Source: Nocardioides thalensis
Lineage (GTDB): Bacteria; Actinomycetota; Actinomycetes; Propionibacteriales; Nocardioidaceae
NCBI RefSeq assembly: GCF_013410655.1
Contig: NZ_JACCFP010000001.1
Coordinates: forward strand, 3,247,501-3,311,500
Length of the DNA: 64,000 nucleotides
Reading direction: 5' to 3'
Position 1 is the first letter of the stretch; every line of letters starts with the position of its first letter. Of the stretch, positions 43,746 through 52,795 are shown piece after piece. The notes beneath the pieces are model-generated. The model did no database searches. It worked only from the letters and a program-made list of their open reading frames with translations, and was not told the origin of the DNA. The position numbers and the translations under genes were made by a program.

Positions 43746-45173
43746 CTACTTGTCGTCCTGGACGAGCTCCTCGGGCGCGTTGACCGGGGCGGCGGACGCG
43801 ATGTCGTCGCCCTCGGCGGCCTCGTCGCCCTCGGCGGCCGGGTCGCCGTACGAGCCGTCGGGGAGCAGGTTCTTCAGCTCGACGACGTTGCCGGAGGCGT
43901 CCTTGACGACGGCGTCCTCGACGAGCTCGGCGAGGGCCTTGCCGCGGCGGATCTCCTGGACCATCTCGGGCACGTGGTTGTGCTCGAGCATGTGGTTGAC
44001 GAACTCCTGCGGGTCCTGGCCCGACTGCTGCGCGCGGCGCAGCATGTGCTGGGTCAGCTCCTGCTGGTCGACGCCGATCTCCGACTTCTCGGCGATCTCG
44101 TCGAGGAGGAACTGGGCGGCGACGGCGTCGCGCACGCGGCGGTCGAGGTCGGCCTCGTACTCCTCCAGCGTCTGGCCCTCGTCCTCGAGGTACTTGTCGA
44201 GCGTCATGCCGGCGTAGGCGAGCTGCTGCTCGATGCTCTGGCGGCGGGCGTTGAGCTCCTCGGTCACGATGCCCTCGGGCAGCGGGATCTCGACCCGGTC
44301 GAGCAGCGCCTCGAGCACCGCGTCGCGCGCCTCGGCCGCCTGCTCGAGCCGCTTGCCGCGGACCAGGCGCTCGCGGACGTCGTCCTGGAGCTCGGCGAAG
44401 GTGTCGAACTCCGAGGCGAGCTGGGCGAACTCGTCGTCGAGCTCGGGGAGCTCCTGCTCCTGGACCTGGCTGACGGTGACCTCGACGTCGACGTCCTCGC
44501 CGACCAGGTCGCCGTTGGCGAGCTGGGAGGTGAAGGTCTTGGTCTCGCCGGCGGACACGCCGATCAGCGCCTCGTCGAGGCCGTCGATCATGCCGCCGCG
44601 GCCGACCTTGTAGGAGAAGCCGGTGATCTCCGCGCCCTCGACGGTCTCGCCGTCCTTGCTCGCCTTGAGGTCGATGACGACGAAGTCGCCGTCCTGGGCC
44701 GGGCGCTCGACGTCGATCAGCGTCGCGAACCGCTCCTGGAGCGCCTTGACCTGCTCCTCGACGTCCTCGTCGGTGACGACCGCGTCCTCGACGCTGGCCT
44801 CGAGGCCCTCGGTCTCGGGGAGGGTGATCTCCGGCTTGATGTCCACCTCGGCGGTGAACTCGAGCACGTCGTTGTCCTCCAGCTTGGTCAGCTCGATCTC
44901 GGGCTGGGCCAGCGGGGTGAGGGAGTTCTCCTGGAGCGCCTCGACGTACGCCTTCGGCAGCACGTCGTTGACGGCCTGGTCGAGGACGGCGCCGCGACCC
45001 ACCTGGCGGTCGATGACCTGCGGCGGCACCTTGCCGCGACGGAAGCCCGGGATGTTGATCTGCTGGGCGATCTGCTTGTAGGCCGCGTCGAGGCTCGGCT
45101 TGAGCTCCTCGAAGGGCACCTCGACGGTCAGCTTGGCCCGGGTCGGGCTCAAGGTCTCGACGGCGCTCTTCAC
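43746..45173 (-). CDS. tig: Trigger factor
   Basis: 475 aa from GTG 45173 with AGGAGA upstream. Ribosome-binding signature IPGFRRGKVPP near 43-53, FKBP-type PPIase domain (DFVVIDLKASKDG ... VGRGGMIDGLDEALIGVSAGE), long helical C-terminal arms and an acidic tail. Ribosome-associated folding chaperone. Lies upstream of the clp genes, the usual tig-clpP-clpX order, but here interrupted by a hydrolase and an SRPBCC gene. Confidence 0.98.
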   Translation of the reverse strand: MKSAVETLSPTRAKLTVEVPFEELKPSLDAAYKQIAQQINIPGFRRGKVPPQVIDRQVGRGAVLDQAVNDVLPKAYVEALQENSLTPLAQPEIELTKLEDNDVLEFTAEVDIKPEITLPETEGLEASVEDAVVTDEDVEEQVKALQERFATLIDVERPAQDGDFVVIDLKASKDGETVEGAEITGFSYKVGRGGMIDGLDEALIGVSAGETKTFTSQLANGDLVGEDVDVEVTVSQVQEQELPELDDEFAQLASEFDTFAELQDDVRERLVRGKRLEQAAEARDAVLEALLDRVEIPLPEGIVTEELNARRQSIEQQLAYAGMTLDKYLEDEGQTLEEYEADLDRRVRDAVAAQFLLDEIAEKSEIGVDQQELTQHMLRRAQQSGQDPQEFVNHMLEHNHVPEMVQEIRRGKALAELVEDAVVKDASGNVVELKNLLPDGSYGDPAAEGDEAAEGDDIASAAPVNAPEELVQDDK

Positions 45174-45255
45174 AGGTGTTTCTCCTACTACTTCGGTGGA
45201 TCTGACGGGAGTGATCACGGCTGTGACCACGGACTGGATCTCTGGCGTGGAACCG

Positions 45256-45328
45256 TCGGGGCGACAGGACTCGAACCTGCGGTCTCCTGCTCCCAAAGCA
45301 GGCGCGCTAGCCACTACGCTACGCCCCG
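45256..45328 (-). tRNA. tRNA-Pro (UGG)
   Basis: 73-base cloverleaf on the minus strand. Acceptor CGGGGCG / CGCCCCG plus A; anticodon stem CCTGC / GCAGG around loop TTTGGGA giving UGG; T loop GTTCGAGTC. No CCA encoded. Confidence 0.97.
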
Positions 45329-45366
45329 CCAAAGTGGCCTCACCGAGGCGGTGCGGCCGCTCTGAG

Positions 45367-45437
45367 AGGGGATGACGGGAATCGAACCCGCGTAATCAGT
45401 TTGGAAGACTGAGGCTCTACCATTGAGCTACATCCCC
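45367..45437 (-). tRNA. tRNA-Gly (UCC)
   Basis: 71-base cloverleaf on the minus strand. Acceptor GGGGATG / CATCCCC plus T; anticodon stem TCAGT / ACTGA around CTTCCAA giving UCC; T loop GTTCGATTC. 38 bases before tRNA-Pro, probably co-transcribed. Confidence 0.97.
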
Positions 45438-45505
45438 GGCACGCCCCACAGGACGCAAATTGCGGTTGTCATCGTGCCACAAGGGCGGGTGGCGGCCCTA
45501 AACGG

Positions 45506-46561
45506 CTAGCGGCGGTGGACGAGCATCAGCGCGCGGTCGTCGTCGCGCGAGCCGACGGCGGCGGTGAGCCGCCGCGCCATCCCGTCCCACGACCCGCGCA
45601 GCAGCGACTCGGTGGTACCGAGCATGGCGTCGATGCCGAGGTCGATGTCCTTGCGCGGCTCCTCGACCATCCCGTCGGTGTAGAGCAGGAGCGCGTCGCC
45701 GCGCGCGAGCCGCCCGCGCACCCCGTCGTACTGCACGCCCTCGACCAGGCCCAGGATCATGCCCTCGGTGGGCAGCAGCTCCCAGCGGCCCGAGCCGGCG
45801 TGCCGCTGCACCGGCGGCGGGTGGCCGGCGGCGCGGATCTCGTAGTCGCCGGTGAGCAGGTCGAGGGAGAGGTGCACGGCGGTCGCGAAGCCCTCGGCCC
45901 AGCGCCGCGCCAGCAGGTACTCGTTGGCGGCGGAGAGGAACTGGTCCGGCGGCAGCGCGCCGAGCAGGCCGCCCATCGCGCCGGAGAGCTGGAGCGCCCG
46001 GGTGCCGGCCGCCTCGCCCTTGCCCGAGACGTCGACGAGCGCCATCTCCAACCGGCGGCCGCGCTCGCGCGTGGTGGCGACCACGAAGTCGCCCGCGAAG
46101 GGCGAGCCGCCCGCCGACGACAGCGACGACTCCACCAGCCACCGGTCGGGGAGCTCGGGGATCTGGCCCTGGGCGAGGATCCGGTCGCGCAGGTCGACCA
46201 GCATGGACTCGCCGCGGCGCGCGGTCACCCCGATCGGCCGGTCCCGCAGCACCAGCGCCAGCACGAGGAGGCAGAGCAGGACCACGAGCACCAGGCACGC
46301 GACCTCGATCGCGTTCTGCCCCCAGCCGACCGCGATCGTGGCGACGAGCGCGATCTCGACGCCGATGAACCAGCTCATGATCCGGTTGTCGAGGAAGACC
46401 ACGGCGAGCAGCAGGGGCACGAGCATGCCGAACGGGTACTCGACGTCGCCGTCCCAGACGGTCGTGACCATGGCAGCGACCGCGACCAGGCACAGCGCGG
46501 CGAGCGCGATCCACTGCGACCGGGGCACGGAGCCCCACCGCCGCAGCCACAGGAGCCTCAT
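45506..46561 (-). CDS. PP2C-type (SpoIIE/RsbU) serine phosphatase, membrane-anchored
   Basis: 351 aa; ATG 46561 overlaps the upstream stop (ATGA). TM helices at about 15-115 (IALAALCLVAVAAMVTTVW, LLLAVVFLDNRIMSWFIGVEIALVATIAVG, VACLVLVVLLCLLVLALVL). Phosphatase at 150-351: FAGDFVVATTRERGRRLEMALVDVSGKGEAA, then MGGLLGALPPDQFLSAANEYL, AAGHPPPV and GDALLLYTDGMVE. Probably controls an anti-anti-sigma protein. Confidence 0.92.
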   Translation of the reverse strand: MRLLWLRRWGSVPRSQWIALAALCLVAVAAMVTTVWDGDVEYPFGMLVPLLLAVVFLDNRIMSWFIGVEIALVATIAVGWGQNAIEVACLVLVVLLCLLVLALVLRDRPIGVTARRGESMLVDLRDRILAQGQIPELPDRWLVESSLSSAGGSPFAGDFVVATTRERGRRLEMALVDVSGKGEAAGTRALQLSGAMGGLLGALPPDQFLSAANEYLLARRWAEGFATAVHLSLDLLTGDYEIRAAGHPPPVQRHAGSGRWELLPTEGMILGLVEGVQYDGVRGRLARGDALLLYTDGMVEEPRKDIDLGIDAMLGTTESLLRGSWDGMARRLTAAVGSRDDDRALMLVHRR

Positions 46562-47406
46562 GCCGCCCTCCCGTCGCGGGCGCGCGACCGGAACACCGGC
46601 TGGCAGCGGCCGCACCAGAAGAGGTTGCGCCCGCCGAGGACCTGGGTGCGCACCGGGCGGGTGCACACGTGGCAGGGCTGCCCGGTGCGGCGGTAGACGT
46701 AGACCTCTCCCCCGTGGTCGTCCACCCGCGGCGGGCGGCCCATGGCCTCGGGGGTGTGCTCCTCGCGCACGGTGTCGATGCGTCCGGTGCGGACGCCGTA
46801 CTCCATCAGCTCGACGAGGTCGTCCCACATCGCCTGCCACTGGGTACGCCGCAGCGTCCGGCCGGGCCGCAGCGGGTGGATGCGGTGCCGGAACAGCACC
46901 TCGGCGCGGTAGACGTTGCCGACGCCGGCGACCACCGACTGGTCCATCAGCAGGGTGCCGATCGGTGCCGCGCTGCGGCCGATCCGCGCCCACGCGCGGT
47001 CGGGGTCGGCGTCCTTGCGCAGCGGGTCGGGCCCGGACCGGGCTACGACGGCGTCCCGCTCGGCGAGCGTCACCAGGGCGCAGGTGGTCGCGCCCCGGAG
47101 GTCGGCGTACGACGACGCCGTGGCGATGCGCAGCCGCACCTGGCCGACGGGGAGCGGGATCTCCTCGACGGCAGGGTGGACGTCGAAGGTGCCGTAGAGC
47201 CCGAGGTGGACGTGGACGAACCGGTCGCCCTCGAACTCGACGAAGAGGTGCTTGCCCCAGGCCTCGGCGCCCAGGACGCGGCTCCCGTCGACCACGGCGG
47301 CGCCGTCGGCGAAACGCCCCTGCGGGCTGCCGATGCGGACCACCCTCCCTCCGAACACCTCCCGGAGCTCGTTGGCGAGCCGGTGGAGGGTGTGCCCCTC
47401 AGGCAT
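46558..47406 (-). CDS. Fpg/Nei family DNA glycosylase (Nei2-like)
   Basis: 282 aa. MPEGHT with catalytic Pro2/Glu3, LGLYGTF Lys-loop equivalent, DQSVVAGVGNVYRAEVLF (H2TH), and a C-terminal zinc finger CHVC ... CGRC. The PEGHT start, instead of PELPE, marks it as Nei-like endonuclease VIII. Removes oxidised pyrimidines. Overlaps rpiB by 8 bases and the phosphatase by 4. Confidence 0.93.
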   Translation of the reverse strand: MPEGHTLHRLANELREVFGGRVVRIGSPQGRFADGAAVVDGSRVLGAEAWGKHLFVEFEGDRFVHVHLGLYGTFDVHPAVEEIPLPVGQVRLRIATASSYADLRGATTCALVTLAERDAVVARSGPDPLRKDADPDRAWARIGRSAAPIGTLLMDQSVVAGVGNVYRAEVLFRHRIHPLRPGRTLRRTQWQAMWDDLVELMEYGVRTGRIDTVREEHTPEAMGRPPRVDDHGGEVYVYRRTGQPCHVCTRPVRTQVLGGRNLFWCGRCQPVFRSRARDGRAA

Positions 47407-47905
47407 CAGCCGCCCGCTGTGCCGACTCCGGGAGCGGTGGCAGGTCGCCCGTCCGCTCGTAGTCGGACATCTGGCCGATCCGGCGTACGTGCCGCTCGTC
47501 GCCGGGGAAGGACGTGGTGAGGAAGACCTCGACCAGCCGGGTCATCTCGTCGAGGGAGTGCATCCGGCCGCCGACCGCGACGACCCACGCGTCGTTGTGC
47601 TCGCGTGCGAGCGACGCCGTGTCCTCCGACCACGCGAGCGCGGCGCGGATCCCCTTGACCTTGTTGGCGGCGATCTGCTCGCCGTTGCCCGAGCCGCCGA
47701 TCACGACGCCGAGGCTGTCGAGGCCGGCGTCGCGGTCGGCCTTCACCCCCTCGGCCGCCCGGATGCAGAAGACCGGGTAGTCGTCGACGGCGTCGTAGAC
47801 GAACGGGCCGTGGTCGACGGGCTCGTAGCCGTGCTCGGTCAGCCACCCGATGAGGTGGCTCTTGAGCTCGAGGCCGGCATGGTCGCAGCCGAGATGCACG
47901 CGCAT
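47399..47905 (-). CDS. rpiB: Ribose-5-phosphate isomerase B
   Basis: 168 aa. VHLGCDHAGLELKSHLIGWL, DYPVFCIRAAEGV, GVVIGGSGNGEQIAANKVKGIRAAL and the DAWVVAVGGRMHS segment: a normal actinobacterial RpiB, with Gly-Ser-Gly-Asn at the anion hole. Interconverts ribose-5-P and ribulose-5-P. First gene of rpiB-nei-phosphatase. Confidence 0.95.
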   Translation of the reverse strand: MRVHLGCDHAGLELKSHLIGWLTEHGYEPVDHGPFVYDAVDDYPVFCIRAAEGVKADRDAGLDSLGVVIGGSGNGEQIAANKVKGIRAALAWSEDTASLAREHNDAWVVAVGGRMHSLDEMTRLVEVFLTTSFPGDERHVRRIGQMSDYERTGDLPPLPESAQRAADA

Positions 47906-47974
47906 GGGCCCGATCCTTCCAGAAGACGCCGACCTGCGCGCCCGCGTGTGCTCGAGCCTGAGGCTGAGGTCACA

Positions 47975-49390
47975 TCAGACGCGGTGGAGGCGGCGCGCCG
48001 CCTCGGCGATCGACCCGCTCATCGAGGGGTAGACCGTGAACGCCTGCGCCAGCTGGTCCGCCGTGAGCGACTCGGCCACGGCCAGCGACACCGGGTGGAT
48101 CAGCTCGCTCGCGCGGGGGCCGACGACCACGCCGCCGACCACGATGCCGGTGCCGGGGCGGCAGAAGAGCTTCACGAAGCCGTCGTGGACGCCCTGCATC
48201 TTGGCGCGCGGGTTGCCGCGCAGCGGGAGCATCACGGTCTCGGCCTGGATCTCACCGGCGTCGATCGCGCGCTGCGACCAGCCGACCGTGGCGATCTCAG
48301 GGGCGGTGAAGACGTTCGAGGAGACCCGCTTGAGGTCCAGCGGCGCGACCGCGTCGCCGAGGAAGTGCCACATCGCGATCCGGCCCTGCATGGCGGCGAC
48401 CGACGCGAGCATGAGCACGCCGGTGCAGTCGCCGGCGGCGTACACCCCGCGCGCGGAGGTGCGCGACACCCGGTCGACCTTGATGAACCCGCCGTCGTCG
48501 GTGATGACGCCGGCGTCCTCGAGGCCGATGCCCGCGGTGTTGGGGATCGAGCCGAGCGCCAGGATGCAGTGGGACCCCTGGACCTCGCGGCCGTCGGCGA
48601 GGGTCACGGTGACGACGTCGCCGTCGCGGGTCACCGACGCCATCCGCGACTGCGAGAGCACGTTCATGCCGCGCCGCTTGAGCACGTCCTCGAGCACCTG
48701 CGCGGCCTCGGCGTCCTCCCCCGGCAGCACCCGGTCGCGGCTGGAGACGAGGGTGACCGGGATGCCGAGCGCGAGGTAGGCGCTCGCGAACTCTGCACCG
48801 GTCACGCCGGAGCCGACCACGATCAGCTCGGTCGGCACGTCGGTGAGGTCGTAGACCTGCTCCCAGGTCAGGATCCGCTCGCCGTCGGGCACGGCGCTCG
48901 GCAGCGTGCGCGGCGCGGCACCGGTGGCGACGAGTACGGCGTCCGCGGCGAGCGTCTCGGTGCCGCCATCGGCCAGGTCCGCCACCACGGTGCCCGGCCC
49001 GTCGAGGCGCCCCCGGCCCACGACGACGCGGACCTTCTCGCGCTCGAGCCGGCGGGCGATGTCGGCCGACTGCTCGGTGGCGAGCCGCTTCACCCGCGCG
49101 TTGACCTTGCCGAGGTCGACGTGCACCTGCGTCGTCGGGTCGCCCTGGTGGTCGCGGCTCTCGATGCCCAGCTCCGCCGCCTCCGACATGTCGGTCATCA
49201 GCTCGGCCGTGGCGATCAGCGTCTTGCTCGGAACGCAGTCGGTGAGCACCGCCGAGCCGCCCAGCCCGTCGGAGTCGACCACGGTCACCTCGGCGCCGAG
49301 CTGAGCGGCGACCAGCGCGGACTCGTAGCCCCCGGGACCGCCCCCGATGATCACGACGCGGGACGGGGGCGTGGTCTGCGCGCTCGACAT
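47975..49390 (-). CDS. NAD(P)H-quinone-type flavoprotein disulfide reductase (LpdA/Rv3303c-like)
   Basis: 471 aa. FAD motif VVIIGGGPGGYESALVAAQLG, NAD motif ELIVVGSGVTGAEFASAYLALG, and GVYAAGDCTGVLMLAS. The redox site reads GGSAVLTDCVPSKT: only one Cys where lipoamide dehydrogenase has CxxxxC, so it cannot act as one. It matches the mycobacterial quinone-reducing Rv3303c group. The C-terminal His-Glu is also altered (YPSMSGSIAEAARR). Confidence 0.9.
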   Translation of the reverse strand: MSSAQTTPPSRVVIIGGGPGGYESALVAAQLGAEVTVVDSDGLGGSAVLTDCVPSKTLIATAELMTDMSEAAELGIESRDHQGDPTTQVHVDLGKVNARVKRLATEQSADIARRLEREKVRVVVGRGRLDGPGTVVADLADGGTETLAADAVLVATGAAPRTLPSAVPDGERILTWEQVYDLTDVPTELIVVGSGVTGAEFASAYLALGIPVTLVSSRDRVLPGEDAEAAQVLEDVLKRRGMNVLSQSRMASVTRDGDVVTVTLADGREVQGSHCILALGSIPNTAGIGLEDAGVITDDGGFIKVDRVSRTSARGVYAAGDCTGVLMLASVAAMQGRIAMWHFLGDAVAPLDLKRVSSNVFTAPEIATVGWSQRAIDAGEIQAETVMLPLRGNPRAKMQGVHDGFVKLFCRPGTGIVVGGVVVGPRASELIHPVSLAVAESLTADQLAQAFTVYPSMSGSIAEAARRLHRV

Positions 49391-49446
49391 GGCCCTCATT
49401 CTTGCAGGGGCCGCCGCGCGGTCGATCGGGCGCGGGCGGCCCCCGC

Positions 49447-50166
49447 TCAGCGCGAGCCCGAGCCCTCCAGGTGGTCGAGCGCCTCTTCGACCACCTGGGA
49501 CGTGGTGACACCGCGCGCGGCAGCCACCTCGGCGATCCGCCGCTGGAGCACGGGCGACAACGCGACCAGCTGTGACGGGTGGCCCGCGGCGATCACCGGT
49601 GCGTCGGCCCGCCGCCCGAACGCGGCCAGCGCGACGAGCACCAGGGTGCCGAGCACGTCGAGGATCGCGACGACCCCGAAGACCCGCCAGTAGTCGCCGC
49701 CGGGGTCGGACTCCTGCAGGATCGGGCCCAGGATCATCAGGGCGACCACGCCGGCCGCGGCCATCGTGAGCCAGAGCGGCGGCTGGAGGTGCGGGCGGCG
49801 TACCAAGCCGATCAGCAGGCTGGCCTGGGCAAGAGTCGCCGCCAGCGTGATCGAGACACCGAGGAGCTTCCAGATGTCCGAGTCGAATTCGGGCTCGCGG
49901 CCCCAGACCAGGAGCAGCGCGGTGCCCGTCGCTACCAGCGAGACGACGGCTCCCAGACCACCGACGAAGGCCAGGGGACGCCCGGCGACGGCCAGGTAGC
50001 AGAGAACGGCAACGGACTCGATCCCGATCACGAGGGTCGTCAACAGCACCCTTCCCTCGGCCTCCCCGAACTCCCCGCCGCCCAGGAGTGCGGCGATACC
50101 CATCAGGGCGGCGACCGAGAACGAGCCGATGACGACGGCGATGACGATGCGGCGAAGGTCTCTCAT
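49447..50166 (-). CDS. Hypothetical membrane protein with RHH-like tail
   Basis: 239 aa from ATG 50166. Six TM helices (IVIAVVIGSFSVAALMGIAALL, VLLTTLVIGIESVAVLCYLAV, FVGGLGAVVSLVATGTALLLVW, ITLAATLAQASLLIGLV, LWLTMAAAGVVALMILGPIL, VVAILDVLGTLVLVALAAF). A cytoplasmic tail LQRRIAEVAAARGVTTSQVVEEALDHLEG resembles a ribbon-helix-helix half. Family not recognised. Confidence 0.7.
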   Translation of the reverse strand: MRDLRRIVIAVVIGSFSVAALMGIAALLGGGEFGEAEGRVLLTTLVIGIESVAVLCYLAVAGRPLAFVGGLGAVVSLVATGTALLLVWGREPEFDSDIWKLLGVSITLAATLAQASLLIGLVRRPHLQPPLWLTMAAAGVVALMILGPILQESDPGGDYWRVFGVVAILDVLGTLVLVALAAFGRRADAPVIAAGHPSQLVALSPVLQRRIAEVAAARGVTTSQVVEEALDHLEGSGSR

Positions 50167-50233
50167 GTGACGAGGGTCGCGCGGCGAGGGGGTGCTCCGC
50201 GTGAGCACCGGTACTCAACCCTAGGATCGCCCG

Positions 50234-51190
50234 GTGTCGTCGCCGCCCTCCCGTCTGCTGAAGATCGTGGCGGTCCCCCTGATGCTGGGCGCGGGCGCGG
50301 TCGTCGCGGTCCAGTCCGAGATCAACGGCCGGCTGGCCGACGAGATGGGCGAGGGCATGCGCGCCGGCGTGGGCGCGGCGGTCATCAGCTTCGGCATCGG
50401 CCTGGTCATCGTCGCCGCGATCACGCTGGCCGTGGCCCGGCACCGGGTCAAGGACCTCGTCGGCGCCGTCCGCGGGCACCGGCTCCGCCCGGTCGAGCTG
50501 CTGGGCGGGCTGTGCGGCGCGTTCCTCGTGGCCACCCAGGGCCTCACGATCGCCACCATCGGCGTCGCGCTGTTCAGCGTGGCGATGACGGCCGGGCAGT
50601 CCGCAAGCGCGCTCCTCGTCGACCACCTCGGCCTCGGGCCGAGCGGACACCAGCCGCTCAACGTGCCGCGGGCGATCGCCGCGACGTTCGCGGTGGCCGC
50701 GGTCGTGCTGGCGACCGGCGAGCGGCTGGCCGAGGCGTTCTCCTGGGAGGTCGTCGTGCTCGCGCTTCTGCCGTTCCTCGCGGGGGCCGGCGCATCGGTG
50801 CAGCAGGCCCTCAACGGACGGGTCGCACGGCACGCGGGCGCCTGGGTCACGACGCTCAACAACTTCGTCGTCGGGACGGCCGCGCTCCTGCTCACCTGGA
50901 CCGGCAGCTTCCTCGTCGACGGAGGGCTCACGGACCTCCCCGGCACCTGGTGGCTCTACACGGGTGGGGCGCTCGGGGTCAGCTTCATCTGGCTCGCCGC
51001 CCACCTGGTGCACGTGCACGGCGTGCTGGTGCTCGGCCTGTCGATGATCGCGGGCCAGGTCGTCGGCGCCCAGCTGATCGAGCTGGCCGGCGGCGACGCG
51101 CACGTGGGGCCGGTCGGCATCGCCGCCGGCGGGCTCATCGTCGTCGGCGTCGTCGTCGCGCTCTTCCGCCGGCGGCAGGCCGACGCGTGA
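50234..51190 (+). CDS. DMT superfamily transporter (DUF606/YdcZ type)
   Basis: 318 aa. Ten TM helices in two halves, each with the Gly-rich AVQSEINGRLAD / SVQQALNGRVAR motif that marks the DUF606/YdcZ group, and IATIGVALFSVAMTAGQSASALLVDHLG. Substrate unknown. Followed by a TetR gene 27 bases downstream. Confidence 0.9.
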   Translation: MSSPPSRLLKIVAVPLMLGAGAVVAVQSEINGRLADEMGEGMRAGVGAAVISFGIGLVIVAAITLAVARHRVKDLVGAVRGHRLRPVELLGGLCGAFLVATQGLTIATIGVALFSVAMTAGQSASALLVDHLGLGPSGHQPLNVPRAIAATFAVAAVVLATGERLAEAFSWEVVVLALLPFLAGAGASVQQALNGRVARHAGAWVTTLNNFVVGTAALLLTWTGSFLVDGGLTDLPGTWWLYTGGALGVSFIWLAAHLVHVHGVLVLGLSMIAGQVVGAQLIELAGGDAHVGPVGIAAGGLIVVGVVVALFRRRQADA

Positions 51191-51217
51191 TGCCGACTCG
51201 TGGTGCAATGAGGCGCG

Positions 51218-51835
51218 ATGGACTCCAACGCGCTGCCCCGCGGGCGTCACGACCTGACGCCTGAGCAGGTCCGCGAGATCCAGCGCGGGCGGCTGCTCAG
51301 CGCGATGGCCGACTGCGTCGCCGACAAGGGCGTCGTCGACACCACGGTGGCCGACGTGATCGCTCGCGCCGGGGTCTCCCGGCGCACCTTCTACGAGCTG
51401 TTCAAGGACAAGAACGACTGCTTCGACGCGGCGTACCGCCTCGGGGTCACAGTCCTCACCGATGCGATCCGCGAGGCCCAGTCCGAGCCCGGCAGCTGGG
51501 AGGAGCGCGTCGAGCGCAGCTTCGTCGCGCTGACCGAGGTGATGGCGGCCAACCCCTCCTTCAGCAAGCTGTGCATCCTCGAGGTCTGGGGAGCGGGCGC
51601 GGAGGCGCGGGCGACCCACTACGAGACCATCCAGGGCTTCCGGGTCTTCCTCAAGGAGATCGAGGACGACTTCGGAGACGTCGTCTTCTTCGGCCTGGTC
51701 GGCGGCATCTCCAGCATCCTGTTCCGCGAGATCGAGGCCGGCCGCACCGAGGACATCAGGCGGATCGTGCCGGGCCTCGTCCGGTTCGTGACGCTGCCCC
51801 TCGCCGGCCTCCGCGCCCGCGAGGACAACGCCTGA
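51218..51835 (+). CDS. TetR/AcrR family regulator
   Basis: 205 aa. HTH ADCVADKGVVDTTVADVIARAGVSRRTFYELFKDKNDCF. C-terminal domain includes FVALTEVMAANPSFSKLCILEVWGAG, a ligand pocket of unknown specificity. Probably co-transcribed with the transporter; a palindrome 41 bases after its stop may be its operator for the secreted protein. Confidence 0.92.
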   Translation: MDSNALPRGRHDLTPEQVREIQRGRLLSAMADCVADKGVVDTTVADVIARAGVSRRTFYELFKDKNDCFDAAYRLGVTVLTDAIREAQSEPGSWEERVERSFVALTEVMAANPSFSKLCILEVWGAGAEARATHYETIQGFRVFLKEIEDDFGDVVFFGLVGGISSILFREIEAGRTEDIRRIVPGLVRFVTLPLAGLRAREDNA

Positions 51836-51875
51836 GGGGCGGTCTAGTCATCACCCAAGTGACCCTTGACACATT

Positions 51876-51895
51876 AAGAAACATTGCTGTTTCTT
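51876..51895. promoter_or_regulatory. Palindrome AAGAAACA-TTGC-TGTTTCTT with TTGACA box
   Basis: Perfect 8-base arms around a 4-base loop, in a markedly AT-rich stretch before the secreted-protein gene. A consensus -35 TTGACA lies at 51866-51871, so the palindrome covers the spacer and -10 region, the position for a repressor. Confidence 0.55.
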
Positions 51896-51931
51896 TTGTC
51901 TCGGGAGGGACCTCACAGAACCGGAGAACCC

Positions 51932-52726
51932 ATGCTTCGCACTGCCCGCCGTCTCGCGACGCTCGCCGCCACCACCACCGCAGCAGCCGCTGCGCTGGTC
52001 GCCGCCCCCGCACCGGCCCAGGCCGCACCGGTGACGTTCGAGAACTGCCCGACGTACTCCGACCAGTGCTTCAAGGCGGTGACCACCGGCGGCTCGTTCA
52101 CGATCGGTCCGCTCACCCTCCCGCTCGAGGGTGAGATCACGCTGACCGGCGGCATGTCGGGCACCGAGATGGTCACGCCGCTCGACGAGCCCAAGCTCGT
52201 GGCGACGCCGTTGCAGGTGCCCGGCGGCCTGCTCGGCCTGGCGGGCACCGAGAAGCTGCTGCCCGGCGTCACCGACATCAAGGCCACCACGCAGCTGGCC
52301 GGGGTGCCGGAGATCAACATCTTCGACGTGCTGTACGGCGAGGGGCCCGGCGTGATCCTGCCGGTCAAGATCAAGCTGGCCAACCCGCTGCTCGGGCCGA
52401 GCTGCTACATCGGCTCGGACGCGAACCCGATCACGCTGCGCCTGACGACCGGCACGACCGCTCCCCCGGCGCCGAACCAGCCGATCACCGGGGACCGGGG
52501 CACGCTGACCTTCGACCCCGCCTCCGGCGCGGTGGTCACCGAGGGCACCCGCATCGTCGACAACGCGTTCGCCGTGCCGGCAGCAACCGGGTGCAGCGCG
52601 CTGGGCGTCAAGCTGCTCAACCTCGACTCGGTCGTCAACGGCCGGCAGAAGCTGCCGTCGCCGGCGGGCACCAACACGGCGATCCTCGAGTCCAGCTCGG
52701 CGTTCGGCCCGAACCCGGCCGGCTGA
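51932..52726 (+). CDS. Secreted hypothetical protein
   Basis: 264 aa. Signal peptide 1-32 (LRTARRLATLAATTTAAAAALV, cut near AQA-AP). Mature part is beta-rich with few Cys: FENCPTYSDQCFKAVTTGGSF, LPLEGEITLTGGM, and IKLANPLLGPSCYIGSDANPI, a pattern seen in exported actinobacterial/mycobacterial proteins of unknown function. No anchor or catalytic motif. Controlled by the palindromic promoter upstream. Confidence 0.85.
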   Translation: MLRTARRLATLAATTTAAAAALVAAPAPAQAAPVTFENCPTYSDQCFKAVTTGGSFTIGPLTLPLEGEITLTGGMSGTEMVTPLDEPKLVATPLQVPGGLLGLAGTEKLLPGVTDIKATTQLAGVPEINIFDVLYGEGPGVILPVKIKLANPLLGPSCYIGSDANPITLRLTTGTTAPPAPNQPITGDRGTLTFDPASGAVVTEGTRIVDNAFAVPAATGCSALGVKLLNLDSVVNGRQKLPSPAGTNTAILESSSAFGPNPAG

Positions 52727-52740
52727 CCCGCTGAAGACGA

Positions 52741-52779
52741 GACCGCGGCGGGGGGGTGTGGCACCCCGCCGCCGCGGTC
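52741..52779. terminator. Bidirectional hairpin terminator
   Basis: GACCGCGGCGG ... CCGCCGCGGTC stem of 11 pairs with a GC-rich, partly paired loop, exactly between the convergent secreted-protein and lpd genes. Confidence 0.75.
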
Positions 52780-52795
52780 GTCGTCCAGAGGTGGA

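Noticed and set aside
45256..45437. tRNA genes as integration site of an element
   Set aside because: No integrase, no repeated 3' tRNA ends and only housekeeping genes on both sides.
47975..51619. 1214-codon open frame on the minus strand
   Set aside because: Only 47975-49390 shows family motifs; the rest is antisense to the DUF606 transporter and out of frame with the membrane protein at 49447.
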